From positions 60,365 to 124,364 of the forward strand of contig JBAOHD010000020.1 in assembly GCA_037046615.1 (NCBI GenBank): a DNA stretch of 64,000 nt, in the 5' to 3' direction. Both the position numbers and the translations under genes were made by a program. Below are positions 29,071 through 39,079 of the stretch, piece by piece (the first letter of the stretch is position 1; every line of letters starts with the position of its first letter). Under the pieces are notes generated by a model. That model did no database searches. It was not told the DNA's origin and was given only the letters and a program-made list of their open reading frames with translations. Origin of the DNA: Phosphoribacter sp037046615. Its GTDB lineage: Bacteria > Actinomycetota > Actinomycetes > Actinomycetales > Dermatophilaceae.

Positions 29071-29108
29071 GACGAGGCCACCTGGCGATGACGCCGGGTG
29101 GCCTCGTC
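29071..29108 (+). terminator. Hairpin terminator after fadD
   Basis: GACGAGGCCACC at 29071-29082 pairs with GGTGGCCTCGTC at 29097-29108, and an inner GGCG-ATGA-CGCC stem extends it. It begins 31 bases after the fadD stop. No clear U-tract follows, as often in high-GC Actinobacteria. Confidence 0.75.
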
Positions 29109-29132
29109 ATGTCACGCCGCTAGACTCGACCG

Positions 29133-31110
29133 ATGCCTGGAGAGTCCCGCTTCAGCGATCTCGAGCCCTTGCTCGATCGCGTCGACCAAGCCGATCCAAT
29201 ATGTCGGCGGCGAGCTCAACTCCCAGGTCAAGGACTGGGACTGCGGCGGGCACGGGCCCGACGGTCAGGCCCTCACGACTCGGTGGGCGCTGATGTATCC
29301 CGACGCCTACGAGGTCGGTGTGCCCAACCAGGGCGTCATGATCCTCTACGAAGTCATCAACGAACGTCCCGACGCCTTGGCCGAGCGCACGTATGCCGTG
29401 TGGCCAGACATGGAAGCCCTGCTCCGTGCCAGCAACGTGCCGCAACTGACCGTCGACGGGCATCGCGCGGTCGGTGACTTCGACCTCTTCGGAGTGTCCT
29501 TCTCCACTGAGTTGGGCTACACGAACTTCCTCACCGCCCTCGACCTCGCCGGCATCCCGCTGCGCTCAGCCGACCGCACTGACGGCGACCCCGTCGTCGT
29601 CGCGGGTGGGCATGCGTCCTTCAACCCCGAGCCCATCGCCGACTACGTCGATGCCGTCGTCGTCGGAGACGGCGAGCAGGCGGCCCTGGCCATCACGGAC
29701 CTCACCCGGGCATGGAAACGCGACGGTATGCCGGGTGGTCGCCAAGGACTGCTCCTGAGGCTCGCTCAGTCCGGGGTTGCGTATGTCCCAGCGGCCTACG
29801 ACGTCAGCTACCTGCCGGACGGCCGGATCCACCGGGTGGCACCTCGGGCGAGCTGGCCCGGCATACCGTGGCGGGTCTCCAAACACACGGTGACCGACCT
29901 GGACGCCTGGCCTTACCCCAAGACTCCGATCGTGCCCCTGGCCGAGTCGGTCCACGAGCGAATGTCCGTCGAGATCTTCCGCGGGTGCACGCGAGGCTGC
30001 CGCTTCTGCCAGGCAGGCATGATCACCCGCCCCGTGCGAGAGCGCTCGATCGACGGCATCGGAGAGATGGTCGCTGCAGGGCTGGCCGCGACCGGCTACG
30101 AAGAGGTCGGCCTGCTGTCCCTGTCCTCGGCCGATCACACCGAGATCGCCGATCTCACCAAGGGGCTTGCCGATCGCTACGAGGGCACCCAGACCGGCCT
30201 CTCGCTCCCGTCGACCCGCGTGGACGCGTTCAACATCGACCTCGCCAACGAGCTGACACGCAACGGGCGCCGCTCGGGACTAACCTTCGCGCCCGAGGGA
30301 GGCTCGGAGCGGATCCGCCGGGTCATCAACAAGATGGTGAGCGAGCAGGATCTCATCGACACCGTCGCGGCTGCCTATGGCGCCGGGTGGCGGCAGGTCA
30401 AGCTCTACTTCATGTGCGGGCTCCCGACCGAGACCGACGACGACGTCCTGCAGATCGCCGCACTCGCGGCCAAGGTCATCGAAACCGGGCGTCAGGTCAG
30501 CGGGCTCCGAGACATCCGGTGCACGGTGTCGATCGGCGGATTCGTCCCCAAACCGCACACGCCCTTTCAGTGGGCGGCCCAACTCAGCGCCGAGGAGACC
30601 GACGCTCGATTGCACAAGCTCCGTGAAGCCATCCGGGCTGACCGGCGGTATGGCCGATCGATTGGCTTCCGCTATCACGATGGCCAGCCTGGGATTGTCG
30701 AGGGCTTGCTCTCCCGGGGCGATCGCCGGGTCGGCCCGGTCATCGAAGCGGTCTGGCGCGCAGGTGGGCGCTTTGACGGATGGCGCGAGCACTTCTCCTA
30801 TGAGCGTTGGATGGATTGCGCCGCAACTGTTTTCGCCGATGCGCCGATCTCTGTCGACTGGTTCACCACGCGGGAGCGCGAGCAGAATGAGGTCCTGCCG
30901 TGGGACCACATCGACTCCGGACTCGACCGGGATTGGCTCTGGGAGGACTGGCAGGCGGCCCTCGACGAGCAGGAGGTCGACGACTGCCGCTGGAGCCCGT
31001 GCTTCGACTGTGGGGTTTGCCCACAGATGGGCACCGCGATCGAGATCGGTCCCACCGGGCGCACCTTGCTGCCGCTCACCGTCGCAGGCACCCTGCCGTC
31101 ACGACCGTGA
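29133..31110 (+). CDS. TIGR03960-type B12-binding/radical SAM protein (one frameshift)
   Basis: About 658 residues after repair. MPGESRFSDLEPLLDRV starts at ATG 29133, but the main frame (KPIQYVGGELNSQVKDWD onward) is offset by one. Removing a base near 29184 (GTCGACC to GTCACC) joins them as VTKPIQ. The N-terminal B12-binding-like region (WALMYPDAYEVGVPNQGVM, SFSTELGYTN) is followed by a radical SAM domain with RGCTRGCRFCQAGM near residue 286. A Cys pair lies near the end (CFDCGVCPQMG). Function is unknown. In many bacteria this family is followed by a DUF2344 partner, which is absent here. Confidence 0.82.
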
Positions 31111-31241
31111 CAGCTTCACCGCCCAGCCGGTATGCCGTGCGGCTCGCCTCCGCGACCGACCGCGCCCAGGTCGCGCGCTGCCGCTTCGAGTGGGCGCTCG
31201 AACGCCGTGGCGATGCCGACGCAGCGGCCGATGCGGGCTGA
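31107..31241 (+). pseudogene. Short GNAT-like N-terminal fragment
   Basis: A 44-residue frame opening at GTG 31107, overlapping the radical SAM stop by four bases. YAVRLASATDRAQVARCRFEW resembles the first strand and helix of GNAT acetyltransferases, but the frame stops at once and no acetyl-CoA loop follows in any frame before the convergent Nudix gene. It is probably a truncated remnant or a chance frame. Confidence 0.3.
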
Positions 31242-31271
31242 CGAGCAGCTCAAGCGGGTCCCAGCACTGAC

Positions 31272-31805
31272 CTAGACGGGGATGCCGAGGTGGGACAGCG
31301 CCTGCCGTAAGACCACGCCGTGACCCCCGGACATCTCCGACGTGGCGGCCAAGGCCGCCGCTTCCGCAGGAGTCAGCCAGGCGAGATCCAGCGAGTCGCC
31401 GGTGGGGGCGCAATCGCCCATGAGGACGACGATGTAAGCCAAGGCGACAGCGTGCTGCCGCGGGTCGTGGAAGGGCGTGACCCCCGGAGTGGGGAAGTAC
31501 TCGGCGATGGCGAACGGCTGCGGTGACAGCGGCACCTGGGGCAAGGCCATCGGCCCGAGATCGCGCTCGACATGGCGCAGCACGGCGTCGCGCACTCGCT
31601 CGTGGTAGAGCACCCGCCCGGAGACCAACTCACGCGCGATCCGCCCCTCGGCGTCGGCCCGCAGCAGCAGGCCGACCTTGGTCACCTGGCTACGGTCATC
31701 GACCCGCACGGGGACGACGTTGACGTAGAGAATCGGAAGGCGGTCGCGAGCGTCGCGCAACTCCTCACGGCTGAGCCACCCGCCGCGGGTCTCGGTCTCC
31801 TGCAT
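31272..31805 (-). CDS. DUF4916 Nudix-like hydrolase
   Basis: A 177-residue protein matching the DUF4916 group of Nudix-fold proteins: LSREELRDARDRLPILYVNVV at the N-terminus, then VRVDDRSQVTKVGLLLRADAEG (split near 33-55). A full canonical Nudix box is not obvious, so catalysis is uncertain. It lies 12 bases after the FAD-linked oxidase on the same strand and is probably co-transcribed with it. Confidence 0.75.
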   Translation of the reverse strand: MQETETRGGWLSREELRDARDRLPILYVNVVPVRVDDRSQVTKVGLLLRADAEGRIARELVSGRVLYHERVRDAVLRHVERDLGPMALPQVPLSPQPFAIAEYFPTPGVTPFHDPRQHAVALAYIVVLMGDCAPTGDSLDLAWLTPAEAAALAATSEMSGGHGVVLRQALSHLGIPV

Positions 31806-31817
31806 AAGGGGATTGTG

Positions 31818-33170
31818 TCAGTAGACCTTGCCCGGGTTCATGATGCCGCGAGGATCGAAGACCGCCTTGATCGCCCGCTGACGGGCAATCTCCGCCTCGC
31901 CCAGCTCCCAGCGCAGGTGCCGACGCTTCTGCAGCCCGACCCCGTGCTCGCCGGTGATGGTGCCGCCGAGGTCCAAGGCAGCGCGCAGCACGAGGTCGAG
32001 CGCGTGCTCCACCCGCTCGTGGTCGCCAGGGGTGCCGTCGAAGAACAGCGAGGGGTGGAGATTGCCGTCGCCGCCGTGGCCGGACAGCGTGATCTCCACG
32101 CCGGTCTCGGCGGCGATCCGCTGGCCCGCTCGGACGAAATCCGCCAGCGCCTTGATCGGGACACAGGCGTCCTCGCCGAGGCGGGGGCCCTTGTGTTCGA
32201 GGGCGTAGTTGAGCATCCGTCGGCCCTGCATGAGCAACTCGGCCTCGCTGCGGGAGTCGGCCACCGCCACCTCCGCTGCGCCCGCGCGGGTGAGCGCTGC
32301 GGCATACCGCTCGACGTCCTCGCTGGTGTGTTCCGGCCGATCCGACTGGACGAGGAGGGCGGCCTCGCAGTCGAGCGGGAAGCCATAGTCGCCCACGGCT
32401 GCGATCGCGTCGAGAGAGGCTCGGTCGAGGAACTCGAGCAGGCACGGCCGGTGTCGGTCTTCGCGCACCGCGAGGATGCCCTGGACGGCCGCGTCGAGCG
32501 AGTCGAAGGTCGCCAGCGCGGTCAGCGCCGGGTCGGGCGCGGGCCGGAGCGCCACGAGGGCCTTCGTGACCACACCGAGGGTGCCCTCGGACCCGACGAA
32601 CAGTCCGGTGAGGTCGAGGCCCGCGACCCCCTTGGCGGTGCGTTTGCCCGTGTGCATCCGCTCCCCGCCGGGGAGCACCACCTCGAGCGCGGAGACATAG
32701 TCGGCGGTCACGCCGTACTTCACACAGCACAGCCCGCCGGCGTTTGTCGCGATATTGCCCCCGATCGTCGACGTGTCGGCTGAGGCCGGGTCGGGCGGAT
32801 AGTGCAAACCCTGCTCGGCCGCCGCACCCTTGAGGTCGGCGGTGACGACGCCGGGCCCGACCCACGCGAGGCCTTCGACGGGGTCGATGTCGATGCCGAT
32901 CAGGTCCTCGACGTTGAGGATGATGCCCCCCTCCACGGCGCAGGCCGCACCGGTCAGGGCGGTCCGGGCGCCTTGGGGCACGACCGGTATGCCGCGCGCC
33001 TGCGCCTCGCGGAGCACTGCGACGACATCGTCGATATCGCGCGCCCGCACGAGGGTGACATCGGCCGCGGGGATGGCCCCGTAGGAGGAGTCGACGGCAT
33101 ACGTCGCGACGATGTCGGGGTCGGTGACGAGGGCACCCTCGGAGACGCAATCGGCCGGCAACCGGGTCAT
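31818..33170 (-). CDS. FAD-linked oxidase, GlcD/D-lactate dehydrogenase-like
   Basis: A 450-residue flavoprotein of the VAO family. The PCMH-type FAD domain (about 30-210) has VPQGARTALTGAACAVEGGII and STIGGNIATNAGGLCCVKYG, followed by FVGSEGTLGVVTKALV. The C-terminal FAD-oxidase domain holds LSGHGGDGNLHPSLFFDG (about 355-372) and the final GEHGVGLQKRRHL. It probably oxidises a 2-hydroxy acid such as glycolate or D-lactate; the substrate is not visible. ATG 33170 is chosen as the domain start. It is divergent from the CoA-transferase gene. Confidence 0.88.
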   Translation of the reverse strand: MTRLPADCVSEGALVTDPDIVATYAVDSSYGAIPAADVTLVRARDIDDVVAVLREAQARGIPVVPQGARTALTGAACAVEGGIILNVEDLIGIDIDPVEGLAWVGPGVVTADLKGAAAEQGLHYPPDPASADTSTIGGNIATNAGGLCCVKYGVTADYVSALEVVLPGGERMHTGKRTAKGVAGLDLTGLFVGSEGTLGVVTKALVALRPAPDPALTALATFDSLDAAVQGILAVREDRHRPCLLEFLDRASLDAIAAVGDYGFPLDCEAALLVQSDRPEHTSEDVERYAAALTRAGAAEVAVADSRSEAELLMQGRRMLNYALEHKGPRLGEDACVPIKALADFVRAGQRIAAETGVEITLSGHGGDGNLHPSLFFDGTPGDHERVEHALDLVLRAALDLGGTITGEHGVGLQKRRHLRWELGEAEIARQRAIKAVFDPRGIMNPGKVY

Positions 33171-33303
33171 GTCGCCGACAGTAGTCCGCTGGAGGTCGAC
33201 GCATAGGCAACCGGAGTCTGGCAAGGCGTGAAGGGTGAGAGTTCGCTCACCGGACACGATGGGGCTGGCCGGGGATCTCCTGACAATGGGCCATAGTTGG
33301 GGT

Positions 33304-34539
33304 ATGTCTGCCACGCTCGCCGAGGTCGTCTCGCTCCTGGAAAATCTGCCGCCGAACCCGCGCATCGTGGCCAGTGGTAACGCCGCGATTCCGTTCGAAC
33401 TCCTCAGGATCGCCGACCAGGCACTTCCTGAGTTCACCCTCAACATGCTGGCCGCGCACGCCGGTCTGCCGATGCGCGAAGGCATCACCCACGAGACCTC
33501 CTTCGTCGGCCCCGGGATGCGCAAGAGCCCGCGGCTGTCCTACGTCCCGGCTCGCCTGTCGATGGTGCCACTGCTGTTCTCCCGGACGCTGCCCCCGGAC
33601 GCTGTCATCGCACATACCTCGTTGCCGCACAACGGAAAAGTGTCCTTGGGGATCGAGACCAATGTCGTCGTCGGGGCGATCGAGGCGTGCAAGGCTCGCG
33701 GCGGTGTCATCATCGCCCAGGCCAACGCCAAGATGCCCTACACCTTTGGTGACAGCGAATACGACGTGGCCGACTTCGATGCGATCTATGAGGTCGACCT
33801 GCCGATCGCCACGCAGTCTCGCCGACCGGTCATGACCGCGCAGACCGGCGATGCGGCCGTCATCGGTGAGTTCGCTGCGAGCCGGGTCCGCAACGGCGCC
33901 ACCCTGCAACTTGGCATCGGCATGGTGCCCGACGCGGTCCTGCCCGGCCTGGCCAAGCTCAAGGGGCTCGGCATCTGGACCGAGATGTTCTCCGACGGTG
34001 TCCTCACCCTCATCGACGCCGGGGCGATGGACCCCGATCGGCCGATCGTCGCGTCCTTCTCTGCAGGCAGCGCGGAGCTCTACGAGTGGATGCACCTCAA
34101 TCCCGCGGTCCTCATGCGCCGCACCGAGGTCACCAATGCTCCGGCCGAGATCGCCCAGCAGCCGCAGATGACCTCGATCAACACCGCCCTGCAGATCGAC
34201 CTGTTCGGGCAGGCCAACGCATCGCGCATCAATGCCCGGATCCACTCAGGATTCGGTGGCCAGACCGACTTCATCGTCGGCGCCCTCCACTCACCCGGCG
34301 GCCAAGCCCTCATGGCGCTGCGCTCGTGGCACCCCAAGGCGCAGGTGTCGACGATCGTCCCGCTCATCGATGAGCCGGTCACGAGCTTCCAGCACAGCGC
34401 GATCATCACCGAGCAGGGCATCGCCGAAATCTTCGGCCATGACCAGGCGCATCAGTGCTGGTCGATCATCAACAAGGCGGCCCACCCGAGCGTCCGTGAC
34501 GAGCTCTGGGAAGAAGCCCACGCCTTGGGGCTGGCCTGA
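33304..34539 (+). CDS. Acetyl-CoA hydrolase/CoA-transferase family protein
   Basis: A 411-residue enzyme of the Cat1/4-hydroxybutyrate CoA-transferase group. Visible are LPHNGKVSLGIETNVVVGAI near 109-128, a GIGMVPDAVLPGL strand near 205, MFSDGVLTLIDAG near 230 and SGFGGQTDFIVGA near 318, the glycine-rich region carrying the CoA site. It interconverts acyl-CoA and free acids; the partner acid is unknown. ATG 33304 follows a weak GGGG. The divergent region 33171-33303 should hold both promoters. Confidence 0.85.
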   Translation: MSATLAEVVSLLENLPPNPRIVASGNAAIPFELLRIADQALPEFTLNMLAAHAGLPMREGITHETSFVGPGMRKSPRLSYVPARLSMVPLLFSRTLPPDAVIAHTSLPHNGKVSLGIETNVVVGAIEACKARGGVIIAQANAKMPYTFGDSEYDVADFDAIYEVDLPIATQSRRPVMTAQTGDAAVIGEFAASRVRNGATLQLGIGMVPDAVLPGLAKLKGLGIWTEMFSDGVLTLIDAGAMDPDRPIVASFSAGSAELYEWMHLNPAVLMRRTEVTNAPAEIAQQPQMTSINTALQIDLFGQANASRINARIHSGFGGQTDFIVGALHSPGGQALMALRSWHPKAQVSTIVPLIDEPVTSFQHSAIITEQGIAEIFGHDQAHQCWSIINKAAHPSVRDELWEEAHALGLA

Positions 34540-34541
34540 CC

Positions 34542-34928
34542 GTGGCAGAAGGTGTGCCGAGCGCTGGTCGTGACTGGCGCGCCTTCGCCCGATGGGCCGG
34601 TGTCGGCATCGGGTCGATGTGGGCCAGTTGGACGATCCTCGGCTACGGCTGGATCATTGCGGTCATCACCGGGGTCGCAGCCTTCCGCCTCGCGACGTCG
34701 ACCGAACCCGGGCCCGCCGCCTGGGGCTTCGTCGCCGGGCTCGGCCTAGTCCCCATGTGGGTCGGCTGGGCCGACCGCACCTCGGCAGCCACGACGATCA
34801 CGCCGTGGATCTGGCTCGGCAGCGGGGCGCTCACCGTCCTCGTTGCCGTCGTGGCCTTCCTCTGGCCGAGACGCGCCACGCCTGTCCCCGAGGCACACCC
34901 GGCGGCGGACCAGACGCCGCTCGCGTAG
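34542..34928 (+). CDS. Small membrane protein, unknown function
   Basis: A 128-residue protein with about four hydrophobic helices (about 17-33, 33-50, 60-78 and 90-108) and a Pro-rich hydrophilic tail. It starts at GTG 34542, two bases after the CoA-transferase stop, so it is probably co-transcribed. I do not recognise a family. The T-box leader of ileS begins immediately after it. Confidence 0.6.
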   Translation: MAEGVPSAGRDWRAFARWAGVGIGSMWASWTILGYGWIIAVITGVAAFRLATSTEPGPAAWGFVAGLGLVPMWVGWADRTSAATTITPWIWLGSGALTVLVAVVAFLWPRRATPVPEAHPAADQTPLA

Positions 34929-34929
34929 A

Positions 34930-35230
34930 CTGTCCCAAGCGGCATCGACCCGGCCATCACCGGTGAGCCTCCGGAAGAACGGCGCCTCGCGCGCCCAGTA
35001 GAACCGGACGTCGTGGGCACGTGACGCCCTGGGACAAGAGCGGTCGTATGCCGCGCGGTCACCCCTTCGCCTCGGCGAGGATCGTGAGCGCCTGGCATCC
35101 GGCAAGCGAGGTGGTACCGCGGTGCCGCCGGAGATCGTTCCCTAGCCGGGGAAGCAGACCTCCGGAGCGTCGTCCTCGTGCACGACATACGAGAGACGAC
35201 TCAGGCAGACCGATGCAAGGACGGACCCCA
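34930..35230 (+). promoter_or_regulatory. T-box riboswitch (ileS), ultrashort stem I translational type
   Basis: The 302-base gap before ileS holds a tRNA-sensing leader. The conserved T-box AGGTGGTACCGCGG is at 35109-35122, with TGGT to pair with the tRNA ACCA end. The likely isoleucine specifier ATC is at 34956-34958, in a GCCATCACCGGTGAGCC context typical of the actinobacterial ultrashort stem I. CGTCCT at 35171-35176 is complementary to AGGACG at 35218-35223, the ileS ribosome-binding site. This fits a sequestrator that uncharged tRNA-Ile would open, giving translational control. Family behaviour is known; the pairing is inferred. Confidence 0.93.
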
Positions 35231-38200
35231 GTGACCTACCCCAAGGCCAGCACCCAGACCGGCGCCGCTGGCGTGGCCCCGAGCCCGCGTTTCCCCGACA
35301 TCGAGGAAGGCGTCCTGGCCTACTGGACCCAGGACCGCACCTTCGAGGCGTCCGTCGAGGGCCGTGCTGCCGGGGCGGATGGCGCCAACGAGTTCGTCTT
35401 CTACGACGGGCCTCCGTTCGCCAACGGTCTGCCGCACTACGGCCACTTGTTGACCGGCTATGTCAAGGACATCGTCCCCCGTTACCAGACGATGCGCGGT
35501 CGGCGCGTCGAGCGGCGCTTCGGGTGGGACACGCACGGCCTGCCGGCCGAGCTTGAGGCGCAGCGCCAACTCGGCCTCAAGACGACCCAGGACATCGTCG
35601 ACCTCGGCATCGCCGAGTTCAACGACGCCTGCCGCGCTTCGGTCTTCGAATACACCGACGAGTGGCAGACCTATGTCACCCGCCAGGCGCGCTGGGTCGA
35701 CTTCGACAACGACTACAAGACCCTCGACCCGAGCTACATGGAGTCGGTCATCTGGGCCTTCAAGGAGCTCTACGACAAGGGCCTGGCCTACGAGGGTTTC
35801 CGGATTCTGCCGTACTGCTGGAACGACCAGACACCGCTGTCCAACCACGAGTTGCGGATGGACGAGGACGTCTACCAAAACCGGCAGGACCCAGCGATCA
35901 CCGTGGGTTATCGACTGGAGTCGGGTGAGCTTGCGCTCATCTGGACCACGACCCCGTGGACCCTACCGTCGAACATGGGCGTCGCGGTCCACCCCGACGT
36001 CGACTACGTCGTCGTGGAGGGAGACAAGGACGGAGGGTCGGAGCGTTACCTTCTCGCGGAGGCGCGGCTCGCGGCATACACGCGGGAGCTCGGGGCGGAC
36101 GCGGCCGAGCGTGTCGTCGCGCGTTTCACGGGCCGCGATCTCGTCGGGCGCCGCTACACACCTCCGTTCGACTATTACGTCGGGTATGCCGGTGCGCACC
36201 AGATCTCGGCCGCGGACTTCGTCACGACCGAGGATGGCACCGGTCTGGTCCACATGTCGCCCGGCTTCGGTGAGGACGACAAGGCCGTCCTGGACCAACT
36301 CGGCGTCGAAACCGTCGTGCCCGTCGGATCGGACGGGTGCTTCACGTATCCGGTGACTGATTTCGAGGGCATGCACGTCTTCGACGCCAACCCGCACGTC
36401 ATCGACCACCTCAAGGCTCGCACGCGCGGGCGAGGGCGAGATGGGGTCGACGACAGCCGGCACGGTCTTCGTCAGGCACGAGACCTATGACCACTCCTAT
36501 CCGCACTGCTGGCGCTGCCGCCAGCCGTTGATCTACATGGCAGTCTCGTCGTGGTTCGTCGCCACGACGAAGATCCGCGACCGGATGCTTGAGCTCAACC
36601 AGCAGATCACGTGGGTGCCGGAGCACATCAAGGACGGCCAGTTCGGCAAATGGCTGGAAAACACACGCGACTGGTCGATTTCTCGTAACCGCTTCTGGGG
36701 CAGCCCGATCCCGGTCTGGAAGTCGGACGACCCGGCATACCCCCGGATTGACGTCTATGGGTCTTTCGCTGAGCTCGAGCGCGATTTCGGCGTGACGGTG
36801 ACCGACCTGCACCGACCCTTCATCGACTCCCTGACCCGCCCCAACCCCGATGATCCACGCCCGGAGGGGGAGCGGTCGACGATGCGTCGGGTCACGGACG
36901 TCCTCGACTGCTGGTTTGAGTCCGGGTCGATGAGCTTCGCCCAGGTCCACTACCCGTTCGAGAACGCAGAGTGGTTCGAGCACCACTTCCCGGGCGACTT
37001 CATCGTCGAGTACATCGGTCAGACCCGCGGCTGGTTCTACACGCTGCACGTGCTGGCGACGGCGCTCTTCGACCGGCCGGCGTTCTCGACGTGTGTCTCC
37101 CACGGCATCGTCCTGGGGTCGGACGGCCAGAAGATGAGCAAGAACCGGCGCAACTACCCCGACGTGTCGGAGGTCTTTAACCGCGACGGAGCCGACGCGA
37201 TGCGGTGGTTCCTCATGTCCTCGCCGATCCTGCGCGGAGGCAACCTCGTCGTCACCGAGCAGGGGATCCGCGACGGCGTGCGTCAAGTGATGATCCCCAT
37301 GTGGAATGCGTGGTACTTCTTCGCGCTCTACGCCAACGCTGCGCGCAGCGGACAGGTGGATGTCGGGCATTCCGGCGACACCGGGCATGCCGAGCATGCC
37401 GGGCATGCCGGGTATGACGCACAGTGGTCCACCGACTCCACCGACCTGCTCGACCGCTACCTGCTGGCCAAGCTGCGGGAGTTCGTCGAGCAGATGCAGG
37501 CGCAGCTCGACTGCTACGAGATCGCCGCGGCGTGCGACACGATGCGCAGTTTCCTCGATGTCCTGACCAACTGGTACATCCGTCGGTCACGGGATCGCTT
37601 CTGGGACAGTGACAGCACGATGGCGACCTCGACGCGGGAGGCATTCGACACCCTCTACACCGCGCTCGACGTGGTCACCCGCACAGTCGCTCCGCTGCTG
37701 CCGCTCACGACTGAAGAGATCTGGCGGGGTCTGACCGGCGGTCGTTCGGTGCACCTCACCGACTGGCCTGACGCTCAGGAGTTGCCCGCGGACCACGCGC
37801 TCGTCGGCGCGATGGATCGCGTGCGCGAGGTCTGTTCGGCCGCGCTCAGCCTCCGCAAGGCCGGCGGCCTGCGAGCGCGGCTGCCCCTGGCGTCGCTCAC
37901 GGTGGTCACCGACGACCCCGCCTCGATCCAGGCTATGACCGGCATCATCGCCGACGAGGTCAACGTCCGTGAGGTCATCGTGCGCGCCACGAGCGAGGCC
38001 AGCGAGGCGGACTTCGGTGTGTCACAACGTTTGACGGTCAACGCCCGCGCCGCTGGCCCACGCTTGGGCAAGGACGTCCAGGGCACCATCAAGGCCGCGC
38101 GCGCGGGCGATTGGTCGATCGATGTCGAAGGTCAGGTCATCTGCGGCGGCATCGTCCTGCGCGAGGGTGAGTATGCCGTCGAGACAGCCGTCGCCGAGTC

Positions 38201-38546
38201 CGGCGACGGCAGCCAGCGGGCGGTCACCGTGCTGACCGGCGGTGGCTTCGTGGTCCTCGATACGACGGTCACCGACGAGCTTGCCGCCGAAGGCGTCGCC
38301 AACGACCTCATCCGGGCAGTCCAACAGGCCCGCCGTGAGGCAGGTTTGCATGTCTCCGACCGGATCACCCTGACGGTCGCTGGCGCCCCCGAAGTCTTCG
38401 CTGCCCTCAAGGTGCACCAGACTCGGGTGCTGGCCCAGACGCTGGCCGAGGAGCTTGTCGTTGCCGCGCAGTCCGAAGGTCTCGTCCCCGTCAGTCTCGG
38501 GGATGGTCTGTCGGCAGCGGTCGACGTCACCCGGAGGGACGGCTGA
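35231..38546 (+). CDS. ileS: Isoleucyl-tRNA synthetase (one frameshift)
   Basis: Class I synthetase charging tRNA-Ile; about 1104 residues after repair. PFANGLPHYGHLLTGYVKD carries the HIGH-type motif (HYGH), a CP1 editing domain follows (TTTPWTLPSN), and the KMSKS motif is in GQKMSKNRRNYPD. One surplus G in the GGG run at 36428-36430 breaks KARTRG from EGEMGSTTAGTVF. GTG 35231 is preferred over ATG 35213 because AAGGACGG lies upstream and is the element sequestered by the T-box. A His/Gly-rich insertion (about 37356-37418) precedes the anticodon-binding domain. The stop overlaps the GNAT gene. Confidence 0.93.
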
Positions 38547-39079
38547 TGACGACGACGATCCGCCGCGCGGTGCCGGACGACCTCGAGGCCGTCGTCGCCG
38601 TCGGGCGCCTCACCTGGCCTGCCACCTATGCCACCATCGCCGGCGACGACTACGTCCAGATGGGGCTGGCCAAGTGGTGGACCCCGGAGGAGACCCGGCC
38701 ATTGGTCGACAGCGGGAGGACCTTCGTGGCTGAGGTGGGTCCGGACGAGACCACCGACGCCTCCCCGAAGATCATCGGGATCGCCTCGACCGGCCTGCTC
38801 GGCAAGGAAGTTGCGCTCTACCGGCTCTACGTCCTGCCCGACTACCACGGGCATGGCCTGGGCTCGCGCCTGCTTGAGGCCGTCCTCGAAGACATCGGTC
38901 GCGGGAGCCACACCCGGCTCTGGCTGTCCTATCTCGAAGGCAATGAGTCAGCCGAGCGCTTCTACGCCAAACACGGTTTCGTCGAGCAGCGCCGGGAGTC
39001 GAGCGGACCCGGCATCCCCGACTCGATCTGGCTCATGCGAGAACTCGAGGTCCAGGACGCGGGAGGGGACCTGACATGA
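38546..39079 (+). CDS. GNAT family N-acetyltransferase
   Basis: A 177-residue acetyltransferase with the GNAT core: LYRLYVLPDYHGHGLGSRLL near 91-110 is strand 4 plus the acetyl-CoA loop, then LWLSYLEGNESAERFYAKHGF (split near 124-145). The substrate is unknown. The start is coupled to the ileS stop and the end to folC by ATGA overlaps, forming an ileS-GNAT-folC-DUF4233-ndk run. Confidence 0.83.
   Translation: MTTTIRRAVPDDLEAVVAVGRLTWPATYATIAGDDYVQMGLAKWWTPEETRPLVDSGRTFVAEVGPDETTDASPKIIGIASTGLLGKEVALYRLYVLPDYHGHGLGSRLLEAVLEDIGRGSHTRLWLSYLEGNESAERFYAKHGFVEQRRESSGPGIPDSIWLMRELEVQDAGGDLT

Noticed and set aside
21254..29081. Long minus-strand open frames over infB and fadD (up to 780 residues)
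   Set aside because: They are Asp/Arg/Val-rich shadows of well-supported plus-strand genes, with no recognisable domains; high GC suppresses stop codons.
31111..31270. DUF2344 partner gene of the radical SAM protein
   Set aside because: The 160 bases to the Nudix gene are too short, and the fragment there resembles a GNAT start instead.
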